A stretch of 5,690 bases of DNA from Chloroflexota bacterium (GCA_020354105.1 CP070642.1:1241960-1247649), one strand, 5' to 3'. Counted from the first letter of the stretch, positions 1-4,860 are shown. Program-made: numbers and translations. The notes: generated from the letters alone by a model not told the origin.

Positions 1-333
1 TTCGCCATTGAAACTCCAGACGGCAAACACATCGGTAATTGCAGCTATTTTAATATAGATCAGACAAAAAATGATGTCGAGATGGGCATCATGATCGGTG
101 AACGGGATTACTGGAACTGCGGGTACGGGACTGATGCCATACTCGCCACACTTAATCATTTTTTTTCGCAAACTCGTCTAAAAAGGGTCCACCTAAAGAC
201 CTTAAATTGGAATATCCGGGCACAGAAATGCTTTCAAAAATGCGGTTTCTTCCCCTGCGGGCAAGTCACTTACGGAGACTACACCTTCATTCTCATGGAG
301 GTCCAACGCCCAACCAAACTGAAAGACGAATAG
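1..333 (+). CDS. GNAT-family N-acetyltransferase, RimJ/RimL-like (3' part, start outside window)
   Basis: The open frame enters from the left edge and gives 110 residues before a TAG stop. Seen: the fragment carries the core of a GNAT fold. A strand (GIMIGERDYW, about residues 29-38) leads into an acetyl-CoA pyrophosphate-binding loop of the form W-N-x-G-Y-G-T-D-A (38-46). It is followed by a helix, the strand VHLKTL, and the late motif NxRAxxCFxKCGF (71-83), which matches the NxRAixlYeklGF signature of RimJ/RimL-type enzymes. These proteins transfer acetyl from acetyl-CoA to an amino group, either a protein N-terminus or a small molecule such as spermidine or an antibiotic. The acceptor cannot be read from the fragment. 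A polyamine acceptor is tempting because polyamine genes lie next door, but those genes are convergent rather than cotranscribed, so this is weak inference. An internal ATG at 82 would cut off conserved strands and is not the start. Confidence 0.88.
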   Translation, partial: FAIETPDGKHIGNCSYFNIDQTKNDVEMGIMIGERDYWNCGYGTDAILATLNHFFSQTRLKRVHLKTLNWNIRAQKCFQKCGFFPCGQVTYGDYTFILMEVQRPTKLKDE

Positions 334-359
334 AACTGAAACCACAGCCCAACCCAGCC

Positions 360-1286
360 TCAATGGACAAAAACAGGGTTCTTGTCAGTGATAATTTTTT
401 TCGTAATGGCCAACTGATGACGGATGTGCTTGGGCAGTGTGAATGAAGATTGGTGAGTATGACCATCATACGATCTTGGCTTTCTTATCATTCGAGCTGC
501 AATCCTACGGTCCACCTCTCTAGGCAAAAGTCCCGCAGGGTTGACAGTTTGTGATGCAGTGGTGAACCCCCATAAATCAACAAAAGAGGGAACATATGCT
601 TGATACGGACAGACTATAGAGAAAACACCTTTTAGGGTGTTAACAATTGCGGTGAAATTTTGCAAATTCGTCCAGCCAGAAGCTCCAGACTGGATACAAA
701 CGATGCCTTCAAAATTCAGCTTTTTTTTAACCAGTTGATAAAATTCCTGAGTATATAGTAAACAAGCTGGCCCCTCTTCCAGAGGCTCAACCAGGTCTAT
801 TATCACAACATCAAACTTATCCTTTGTTTCTTGTAAATATCTCCGCGCATCGGCAAAATGAAGTTCCAAACGAGAATCATCAAAGGAGCCTCGGTGTAAG
901 ATAGACAAATAACGGTGACAGATATCTATAACTTGTTTATCGATATCCACCATCACTACCCTTTTCACCGTCTTATGATTCAGCACCTCACGCAGAGTAG
1001 CGCCCTCACCACCCCCAGCAATGAACACCATCTCTGGGCACGCGTGACTAAGCATCGCCGGATGAACCAAGGCCTCATGATAGATGAACTCATCTCGCTC
1101 ACTGGACTGAATCTTACCGTCCAGAACAAGACAAACTCCGAAACTCCTAGTATCAACAATCTCTACAGACTGGAACTTGGTCCGTCCTGAATATATTGCC
1201 TTTTTAATTCTATGTAGCTGAGCAAGGTCAGGGTTGACCTCGTCATATAGCCATTTACGTTTATCAGGATTGTCCGGGTCGTTCAT
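360..1286 (-). CDS. speE: Aminopropyltransferase, thermospermine/spermine synthase-like (SpeE family)
   Basis: 308 aa. Family role: transfers the aminopropyl group of decarboxylated AdoMet to a polyamine amine in the cytoplasm. Seen, in order: N-terminal beta domain with Q39 (FQSVEIVD) and DGKIQSSERDEFIYHE (56-71); Rossmann-like domain with the nucleotide loop GGGEGATLRE (91-100), VMVDID (111-116, acidic ribose-binding position), DARRYL (146-151), and the catalytic-loop equivalent DLVEPLEEGPACLLYT (164-179); then YVPSFVDLWGF (231-241). GGGEG in place of GGGDG, the extended D-L-x-(D/E)-P-x-E-x-GP loop, and the VPSFxDxWG segment resemble plant ACL5-type thermospermine synthases more than bacterial SpeE. 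The second acidic residue of the catalytic loop is Glu167 where Asp is usual. About 60 residues follow the core; I do not recognise them as a separate domain. The ATG lies within the ATGA overlap with the end of speD, implying translational coupling. The exact product (spermidine, spermine or thermospermine) cannot be fixed from sequence, so the symbol is a family label. Confidence 0.9.
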   Translation of the reverse strand: MNDPDNPDKRKWLYDEVNPDLAQLHRIKKAIYSGRTKFQSVEIVDTRSFGVCLVLDGKIQSSERDEFIYHEALVHPAMLSHACPEMVFIAGGGEGATLREVLNHKTVKRVVMVDIDKQVIDICHRYLSILHRGSFDDSRLELHFADARRYLQETKDKFDVVIIDLVEPLEEGPACLLYTQEFYQLVKKKLNFEGIVCIQSGASGWTNLQNFTAIVNTLKGVFSIVCPYQAYVPSFVDLWGFTTASQTVNPAGLLPREVDRRIAARMIRKPRSYDGHTHQSSFTLPKHIRHQLAITKKIITDKNPVFVH

Positions 1287-1660
1287 TTCAACTCACAACT
1301 AACTCGATTATTTTGTAATATTCCCCTTTTCAATTCAATAAAAGAGGAATTCTTTGAACCCAGCTTCTCCACAAGTGGATTGACAGCTCGCTCGGGTTTA
1401 ACAGAATCCCCACAAGTAAAAATATCTATAGCTGCATAACTATGTTCTGGCCATGTATGTATACAAAGATGAGATTCAGAGATAACTAGCACGCCGCTTA
1501 TCCCGTGAGGGCTAAATTCATAGAAACACTCCTTAACCACTGTAGCTCCAATTTGGTCAGCGGCATCGTGAAGGCAACGTTTAAGAAAATCTAAGTCATT
1601 AAGCACCTCCGTGTTACAATCTTTCAGTTCGATTAGTAAGTGTCTTCCGAGAGCATTCAA
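1283..1660 (-). CDS. speD: S-adenosylmethionine decarboxylase proenzyme (SpeD/SpeH, class 1B)
   Basis: 125 aa. Decarboxylates S-adenosylmethionine to supply the aminopropyl donor for the downstream enzyme. The family is made as a proenzyme that self-cleaves at a Glu-Ser bond, turning the serine into a pyruvoyl cofactor. Seen: the SESHLCIHTWPE block with cleavage site E62/S63, His68, and FTCGD with Cys83. From memory, these three catalytic positions have the same numbers in the Thermotoga maritima enzyme, which supports both the identification and the chosen start. Length is normal for the short bacterial type. The start is TTG at 1660, preceded by AAAGGAGGG with an 8-nt gap. The nearby ATG at 1656 and the GTG at 1665 are out of frame and unusable. 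It is the first gene of a two-gene operon and its stop overlaps the next start by 4 bp. Confidence 0.96.
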   Translation of the reverse strand: MNALGRHLLIELKDCNTEVLNDLDFLKRCLHDAADQIGATVVKECFYEFSPHGISGVLVISESHLCIHTWPEHSYAAIDIFTCGDSVKPERAVNPLVEKLGSKNSSFIELKRGILQNNRVSCELK

Positions 1661-1668
1661 ATCACCGT

Positions 1669-1677
1669 CCCTCCTTT
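1669..1677 (-). promoter_or_regulatory. Ribosome binding site of speD, deciding a TTG start
   Basis: The minus strand reads AAAGGAGGG, a near-complete match to the anti-Shine-Dalgarno sequence, ending 8 nt before TTG at 1660. No in-frame ATG or GTG lies closer, so this site argues for TTG initiation. Confidence 0.85.
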
Positions 1678-1743
1678 AGATTTTTAATTTTTGACGAAGT
1701 TCTCACCCCCAATCTGGTGAAGTATCAAATGTAACAAGCCGTA

Positions 1744-1772
1744 ATTGTATATTTTGCAAAAATGATTTTCAA
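1744..1772 (-). promoter_or_regulatory. Predicted sigma70-type promoter of the speD-speE operon
   Basis: On the minus strand TTGAAA (1772-1767) and TACAAT (1749-1744) are separated by exactly 17 nt. Five of six bases match consensus in each of the two boxes. The predicted transcript start is near 1737, giving a leader of about 77 nt. The leader contains a small inverted repeat (TCACC 1703-1707 / GGTGA 1716-1720) of doubtful meaning. I recognise no known riboswitch in it. Confidence 0.65.
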
Positions 1773-1788
1773 GACCCCATACCCCCTA

Positions 1789-1817
1789 TTGACAAAAACG
1801 TTTTGACCCTGTAAAAT
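1789..1817 (+). promoter_or_regulatory. Predicted promoter P1 of the Cys-rich secreted protein gene
   Basis: TTGACA (1789-1794, perfect -35) and TAAAAT (1812-1817, five of six) are separated by 17 nt. It diverges from the speD promoter, whose -35 box lies 16 bp away. Predicted transcript start is near 1824, about 55 nt before the TTG start. Confidence 0.7.
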
Positions 1818-1820
1818 CGT

Positions 1821-1849
1821 TTGACAAAGGGTGGTCGAACCTTTAAATT
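1821..1849 (+). promoter_or_regulatory. Predicted promoter P2 of the Cys-rich secreted protein gene
   Basis: A second perfect TTGACA (1821-1826) lies exactly 32 bp downstream of the first, with TAAATT (1844-1849) after 17 nt. The -10 match is weaker than in P1. Predicted start near 1856 leaves a leader of about 24 nt containing the Shine-Dalgarno sequence. A third TTGAC (1803-1807) sits between the two, so a repeated operator is an alternative reading. Confidence 0.5.
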
Positions 1850-1867
1850 AAAAGCAAAACTCGAAAT

Positions 1868-1874
1868 GGAGGTG
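1868..1874 (+). promoter_or_regulatory. Ribosome binding site deciding a TTG start at 1880
   Basis: GGAGGTG precedes TTG at 1880, with 7 nt between GGAGG and the start codon. The overlapping ATG (1866) and GTG (1872) both run into TGA at 1881-1883, so TTG is the only start that gives the signal peptide. Confidence 0.8.
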
Positions 1875-1879
1875 TCGAT

Positions 1880-2590
1880 TTGAAAATCGCCAGTACTTTG
1901 TTTGCTTTGGTGTTGGCAGTATCACTTGTTGTACCATCTGCAGTATGGGCTGCGGAGGGATACGATGGCTTGGCCAAATGCGAGTGGGATCCAGTGAAGT
2001 GGGAAAATAATCCTAATTCCTGGCACCTATATCTACAGCATTGGGGGAGAACTCCGATTCAAGCCATGTCACGACTATCAGGTCTGTGTGCACCGGATAA
2101 GCTGTGTAGGGATGCCTTCGGGACAAGCTGTCCCACCGCGGCGAAGTCAGAGATTTATGGAGATCCAAACGCCTGCTTTGGTGGCTGCCCGGCTTGCCGA
2201 GATGTGGAAGAGGGAGCACTTGCAACCTGCTCGGACCCGGTTTCATGCGAGAAGTCTCTAAGTGAGACAGCATGCACGGCAACGGGCCAACAAGAGTATA
2301 CCTGCCCCGAAGAACGAGTGGTAGAGAAATTCCTGCCAACCTGCGGCTTCTGCTGGGGAGTCAGCTTGGCCTTCGCCAATAAGAGCTGGGCTGGTGCTGA
2401 CATAGGCGAACATGTAAGAATCAACAATAATCACCTCAACCATTTTGGAACCGGTGATTGCGGTGATCCTAGCAAAGGTGGTGACTGGGGAATCAGCGGA
2501 TGCCCCCACACCGAATGCTGCTCACTAACTTGGTGTCTGCAGGATAATTGCCTTGGACAGCCATACGGCGACAAGTGCGCACCAAATTAA
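1880..2590 (+). CDS. Secreted cysteine-rich protein of unknown function
   Basis: 236 aa; I do not recognise the family. Seen: a classical Sec signal peptide, with Lys2, a hydrophobic stretch at about 6-18, and a predicted type I cleavage after V-W-A (24/25). There is no twin arginine, lipobox, later membrane helix or sorting signal, so it is probably exported as a soluble protein. The mature part has 20 cysteines in about 212 residues (34, 70, 76, 84, 99, 103, 106, 117, 123, 132, 142, 155, 158, 194, 208, 213, 214, 219, 224, 233). That even number suggests up to ten disulfides or a metal- or cofactor-binding scaffold. It is also rich in Trp (8), Gly and Pro. CPAC (103-106) and CGFC (155-158) are CxxC motifs. 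Two Cys blocks (69-86 and 116-134) look like an internal repeat. The C-terminus (188-236) is rich in Gly, Asp and Cys. GC looks somewhat higher than in neighbours, partly because of composition. It is a single-gene unit with its own promoters and terminator. A disulfide-stabilised extracellular protein is inference; toxin, adhesin or binding protein cannot be distinguished. Confidence 0.85.
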   Translation: MKIASTLFALVLAVSLVVPSAVWAAEGYDGLAKCEWDPVKWENNPNSWHLYLQHWGRTPIQAMSRLSGLCAPDKLCRDAFGTSCPTAAKSEIYGDPNACFGGCPACRDVEEGALATCSDPVSCEKSLSETACTATGQQEYTCPEERVVEKFLPTCGFCWGVSLAFANKSWAGADIGEHVRINNNHLNHFGTGDCGDPSKGGDWGISGCPHTECCSLTWCLQDNCLGQPYGDKCAPN

Positions 2591-2612
2591 ACATTTTAGA
2601 TATATAAACAAA

Positions 2613-2639
2613 AACTTTAGAGGATTTAAAGCTAAAGTT
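2613..2639 (+). repeat. Inverted repeat (hairpin) after the Cys-rich gene
   Basis: AACTTTAG (2613-2620) and CTAAAGTT (2632-2639) form a perfect 8-bp stem with an 11-nt loop. It lies 23 nt after the stop codon and just before the stronger hairpin at 2649-2689. There is no T tract, so it is not a terminator itself. It could stabilise the mRNA 3' end. Confidence 0.5.
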
Positions 2640-2648
2640 CAGGTTGTA

Positions 2649-2692
2649 AGACCCTGACTGGGAGTCGATTCTGCTCTCAGTCAGGGTTTCTG
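2649..2692 (+). terminator. Probable rho-independent terminator of the Cys-rich gene
   Basis: ACCCTGACTGGGAG (2651-2664) pairs with CTCTCAGTCAGGGT (2674-2687) as a 14-bp stem with one G-U pair and a 9-nt loop. It can extend two more pairs to 2649-2689. The stem is strong, but the T tract after it is short and broken (TTTCTGTT), so termination may be partial or assisted. Confidence 0.65.
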
Positions 2693-2813
2693 TTGGATAT
2701 GCATCGAGCTATACCACGTCTGCCACGAAATACTATCAAATACCTAGAACCTGTGTGGTTTCTATGTACACAGAATTTTCCCTGGCTCTTACCGTCGTTT
2801 ATCATTAGGAACA
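2690..2813. other. Spacer before the DUF2007 gene, no confident promoter
   Basis: I see no TTGACA/TATAAT pair at proper spacing. A short inverted repeat CTGTGT (2751-2756) / ACACAG (2768-2773) with an 11-nt gap could be a weak operator or chance. The downstream gene may depend on read-through or on a promoter I cannot recognise. Confidence 0.35.
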
Positions 2814-3062
2814 GTGGGGGCTATTTTGCCTGAAAAGACTGGACTCACCACAGTATACGTCGCTAGTGGTCAACTGGATGCAGAGATCGTAAAGGGACGC
2901 CTAGAAAGCGAGGGGGTTCCGGCTATACTCCGCTACGAATCCGCTGGACTTATATATGGTCTTACAATTGACGGACTGGGGCAGGTAGAGGTACAGGTAC
3001 CATCTTCTCTTGCTCAACAAGCCAGAGAGATCCTAGCCGACGTGAAAGACGAGCGGTGTTAA
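2814..3062 (+). CDS. DUF2007-type small protein (putative signal-transducing protein)
   Basis: 82 aa from GTG at 2814. Seen: one small alpha/beta domain with VYVASGQLDAEIVKGRLESE (residues 14-33), then GVPAILRYES, and a closing strand-helix QVEVQVPSSLAQQAREIL (57-74). This fits the DUF2007 pattern of a strand, a helix with an A-E-x-x-x-x-x-L-E core, a strand V-P, and a closing strand V-x-V followed by A-x-x-I-L. The family is found alone or fused to other domains and has no settled biochemical role; a regulatory or ligand-binding role is only proposed. No signal peptide or membrane helix. The start is uncertain: GTG at 2814 has AGGA close in front (3-nt gap), and TTG at 2826 would follow a GGGGG run. 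Both keep the domain whole. The TAA stop shares TTAA with the convergent ATPase gene. Confidence 0.7.
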   Translation: MGAILPEKTGLTTVYVASGQLDAEIVKGRLESEGVPAILRYESAGLIYGLTIDGLGQVEVQVPSSLAQQAREILADVKDERC

Positions 3063-4114
3063 GCTTTCAGACCGAGCTCTGAACAAAGGGCCCCAAAATC
3101 AAAATAGCGATCTAAAACACTGCCAAATATGTCCAGCTTGCGATGGTTGTGAAAGCTGGCTTTAACCAGAGCCTCTTCAATGCCAGCGATAGTTTCAGAG
3201 TTATCCTGTTTGACCACAATTATTGGCACATGCTTATCTTGGGCTTGAGAGACAACAGCAGGCAAAGGCTTTAGATTGCTGGTAAGAATCAGGCATTTGG
3301 TCGACGTTTCCAAAGCAGCTAATTGCATATCAGCACGATCTCCGCGAACCACCACCGCCTTGTTTTCTTTACGGTTGAAATACGTTGCTCCAGGGTCAGG
3401 TGTCATAGCACCTACCATTACACTTTCCACCATCTCATCAGCATTCTCCATAGAAGTCAGTATCTCTCCATCAAGAATTCCAGCCAGTTCACCGACACTC
3501 ACACCAAGCAAACTCCTAACCTCAGGAAGTATGCCTAGTATCTTTACTCCAGCCTTATCAAATAAGGGGGGTAACTCTAGCCTCACCTCTTCTATCTTGG
3601 ACTCTGGTACAAGGTTAATAACAACCCCCAGCGGCTGTCCCAGTTTTTCACCTATGTGCGCAACTTTCGACACGTCCAAAGTTGGTGCATAACGAAGCAC
3701 AATAATTACCATAGCCTCCAAAGCCTCAGCAATCGTGTAACAAGCAAGATCAGAGACCTTATCTACACCCAAATTGCCAAGTCCCTCCATAATGACAACA
3801 TCTCTACTCCGTGATATCTTACGATATACTTGCTTAAGCTTACTTGTGAAGTCGGTTACCTCGGCGGTCAAGCTTTGCCACAATTCAGTTTGAGATAAAC
3901 GAATAGGAGAAAGCTGCTCGTCAGATTCTTTCAAATCGAAGGTTTCTTTGATGAAAGCAACATCTTCATTACCATTCGCGCTACTGACTTCAAAAATCTG
4001 GACTGGTACAATAAAGCCCACCTTTACCCCACGATCAAGCAACTTTCTACCAATACCAGCACACAAGGCTGTTTTACCTGCGGCTTCCATAGACGTTATA
4101 TAAACAGCAACCAT
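3059..4114 (-). CDS. BioD-like ATPase with DRTGG domain (phosphotransacetylase N-terminal-like, COG0857 type)
   Basis: 351 aa. Seen: an N-terminal P-loop domain (about 1-205) with TSMEAAGKTAL (7-17). This is a degenerate Walker A with GKT at 13-15 and no first glycine. It also has the VVIMEGLGNLG block (106-116, Walker B/switch-like E110-G111), VIIVLRYAP (136-144) and GVVINLVP (163-170), as in dethiobiotin-synthetase-like enzymes. A C-terminal domain (about 205-320) carries VRGDRADMQLAAL (256-268), the DR part of a DRTGG domain. The TGG part reads TSN (278-280), a departure from the name-giving motif. This two-domain layout equals the N-terminal regulatory part of long phosphotransacetylases but lacks the catalytic Pta domain, so it is not itself a Pta. 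Family members are poorly characterised; nucleotide-dependent regulation of acetyl-CoA metabolism is a guess. ATG at 4114 follows AGGAGGT with a 3-nt gap. The gene is transcribed divergently from greA. Confidence 0.82.
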   Translation of the reverse strand: MVAVYITSMEAAGKTALCAGIGRKLLDRGVKVGFIVPVQIFEVSSANGNEDVAFIKETFDLKESDEQLSPIRLSQTELWQSLTAEVTDFTSKLKQVYRKISRSRDVVIMEGLGNLGVDKVSDLACYTIAEALEAMVIIVLRYAPTLDVSKVAHIGEKLGQPLGVVINLVPESKIEEVRLELPPLFDKAGVKILGILPEVRSLLGVSVGELAGILDGEILTSMENADEMVESVMVGAMTPDPGATYFNRKENKAVVVRGDRADMQLAALETSTKCLILTSNLKPLPAVVSQAQDKHVPIIVVKQDNSETIAGIEEALVKASFHNHRKLDIFGSVLDRYFDFGALCSELGLKA

Positions 4115-4117
4115 ATT

Positions 4118-4124
4118 ACCTCCT
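4118..4124 (-). promoter_or_regulatory. Strong ribosome binding site of the DRTGG ATPase gene
   Basis: The minus strand reads AGGAGGT and then ATT before ATG at 4114. The close, near-perfect match fixes this ATG as the start. Confidence 0.8.
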
Positions 4125-4140
4125 AAACATGAGCTTTGTA

Positions 4141-4169
4141 ATTATATTATCTTGCGTCGCCCTTTACAA
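4141..4169 (-). promoter_or_regulatory. Predicted promoter of the DRTGG ATPase gene
   Basis: On the minus strand TTGTAA (4169-4164) and a perfect TATAAT (4146-4141) are separated by 17 nt. Predicted start is near 4134, giving a leader of about 20 nt that just holds the Shine-Dalgarno sequence. Its -35 box overlaps the opposite-strand -35 of the greA promoter. Confidence 0.65.
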
Positions 4170-4191
4170 GAGCGCTAAAGAAGCCTATAAT
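4163..4191 (+). promoter_or_regulatory. Predicted promoter of greA
   Basis: TTTACA (4163-4168, five of six) and a perfect TATAAT (4186-4191) are separated by 17 nt. Predicted transcript start is near 4198, so the greA leader is about 72 nt and begins only about 14 nt before the leader terminator. Confidence 0.78.
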
Positions 4192-4211
4192 ATGTGCCAA
4201 ACTTCAACACC

Positions 4212-4242
4212 AACTGAGGGTTCCCAAACTCTCAGTTTTTTT
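4212..4242 (+). terminator. Leader terminator/attenuator between promoter and greA
   Basis: AACTGAGGGTT (4212-4222) pairs with AACTCTCAGTT (4227-4237) as an 11-bp stem with one G-U pair and a CCCA tetraloop. It is followed directly by seven T (4236-4242, the first two within the stem). This is a canonical rho-independent terminator in the + direction, between the greA promoter and the greA ribosome binding site. The only gene upstream runs the other way, so it can only act on greA transcription. Early termination would yield an RNA of about 45 nt. Confidence 0.82.
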
Positions 4243-4257
4243 ACTAGCTTCCGATAC

Positions 4258-4262
4258 AGGAG
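4258..4262 (+). promoter_or_regulatory. Ribosome binding site deciding the greA start
   Basis: AGGAG lies 7 nt before ATG at 4270, where GreA homology begins. It argues against the in-frame ATG at 4129, which lies upstream of the promoter and terminator. Confidence 0.8.
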
Positions 4263-4269
4263 ACATCAA

Positions 4270-4737
4270 ATGAACCAAAAGAAAATCCTTATCACCAAAG
4301 AGGGCTTAGCCAAACTCCAATCTGAGCTGGATCATTTACTTTCAGTACGAAGGCAGGAGATAGCCAGTAAGATTAAACGCGCTCGAGAAATGGGAGGTAC
4401 TGAGAACAACGCCGAATATGAAGATGCCAAGAATGAGCAGGCTTTCGTCGAGGGAAGAATACTTATGCTCGAGAATATCGTCAAGAACGCCACAGCCATA
4501 GAGTCGCCAGCTTTGGCAGGCGTAGTCGAGATTGGCAATAAGGTACTTATTCAAAACCAAGATAGCAAGATAGAGCAATTTGCCATTGTGGGTAGTGCTG
4601 AGGCAAATCCTGTTGAGGGCAAGATTTCCAACGAATCACCGGTAGGGAAAGCCCTGCTGGGTAAAAAAATCGGCGATGAAGTCGAGGTTGCAACTCCAGC
4701 TGGAGTACTTAAATTCCTGATAATGGATGTAAGTTAA
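4270..4737 (+). CDS. greA: Transcription elongation factor GreA, with altered coiled-coil tip
   Basis: 155 aa, normal family length. GreA enters the RNA polymerase secondary channel and stimulates cleavage of backtracked RNA. Seen: an N-terminal antiparallel coiled coil (about 8-75) with LITKEGLAKLQSELDHL, SVRRQEI, NAEYEDAKNEQ and FVEGRI; then the C-terminal FKBP-like domain (about 80-155) with ISNESPVGKALLGKKIGDEV and TPAG. The tip loop reads REMGGTENNAEY (39-50), against the usual RE-x-GDL-x-ENAEY. The two acidic residues that hold the catalytic magnesium (D41 and E44 in E. coli) are therefore Gly43 and Asn46. One Glu (45) sits a position earlier than E44. Cleavage stimulation may be weakened or lost, or Glu45 may compensate. 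The start at 4270 is chosen for homology and its ribosome binding site; a longer in-frame extension to 4129 would span the promoter and terminator. lysS follows after 123 bp. Confidence 0.95.
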   Translation: MNQKKILITKEGLAKLQSELDHLLSVRRQEIASKIKRAREMGGTENNAEYEDAKNEQAFVEGRILMLENIVKNATAIESPALAGVVEIGNKVLIQNQDSKIEQFAIVGSAEANPVEGKISNESPVGKALLGKKIGDEVEVATPAGVLKFLIMDVS

Positions 4738-4860
4738 CTATTCTTCCATGAGATTAACCCAGAAAGTTTTTAATTTTTTTCTGGATGTGGGGCATCAACA
4801 AATTGGAGGGATAGCAGGATATAAAAGAACAGCGGATTTTTCAAGGGATATTAAACATTT
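4738..4860 (+). other. greA-lysS intergenic spacer
   Basis: No clear terminator: CCAGAAA (4759-4765) pairs with TTTCTGG (4778-4784), but the T run lies inside the loop and stem rather than after it. A lone -10-like TATAAA (4820-4825) has no acceptable -35. Cotranscription of lysS with greA is the simplest reading. Confidence 0.45.

Noticed and set aside
334..359. Possible terminator between the acetyltransferase and the convergent speE
   Set aside because: The 26-bp gap has no stem followed by a T run on either strand.
915..1190. Plus-strand reading frame of 91 codons inside the aminopropyltransferase gene
   Set aside because: Lies wholly antisense to a well-conserved enzyme and shows no recognisable domain.
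2342..2353. CGFC motif as a thioredoxin active site in the Cys-rich protein
   Set aside because: No thioredoxin-fold context (no cis-Pro region or surrounding pattern seen); with 20 Cys a CxxC pair is expected by chance.
2013..2509. Minus-strand reading frames opposite the Cys-rich gene
   Set aside because: No start signals and no recognisable domains; the plus frame has a signal peptide, ribosome binding site and promoters.
4129..4269. In-frame N-terminal extension of GreA starting at ATG 4129
   Set aside because: It would span the promoter, the terminator and the true ribosome binding site; the extra 47 residues have no GreA homology and there is no good Shine-Dalgarno.
4759..4784. Hairpin CCAGAAA/TTTCTGG after greA as a terminator
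   Set aside because: Stem is AT-rich and its T run lies inside the loop and stem, not after it, so it does not fit a rho-independent terminator.
4785..4814. Short leader reading frame (MWGINKLEG) before lysS, possibly an attenuating peptide
   Set aside because: No ribosome binding site in front, only one Lys codon, and no alternative hairpins or terminator after it.
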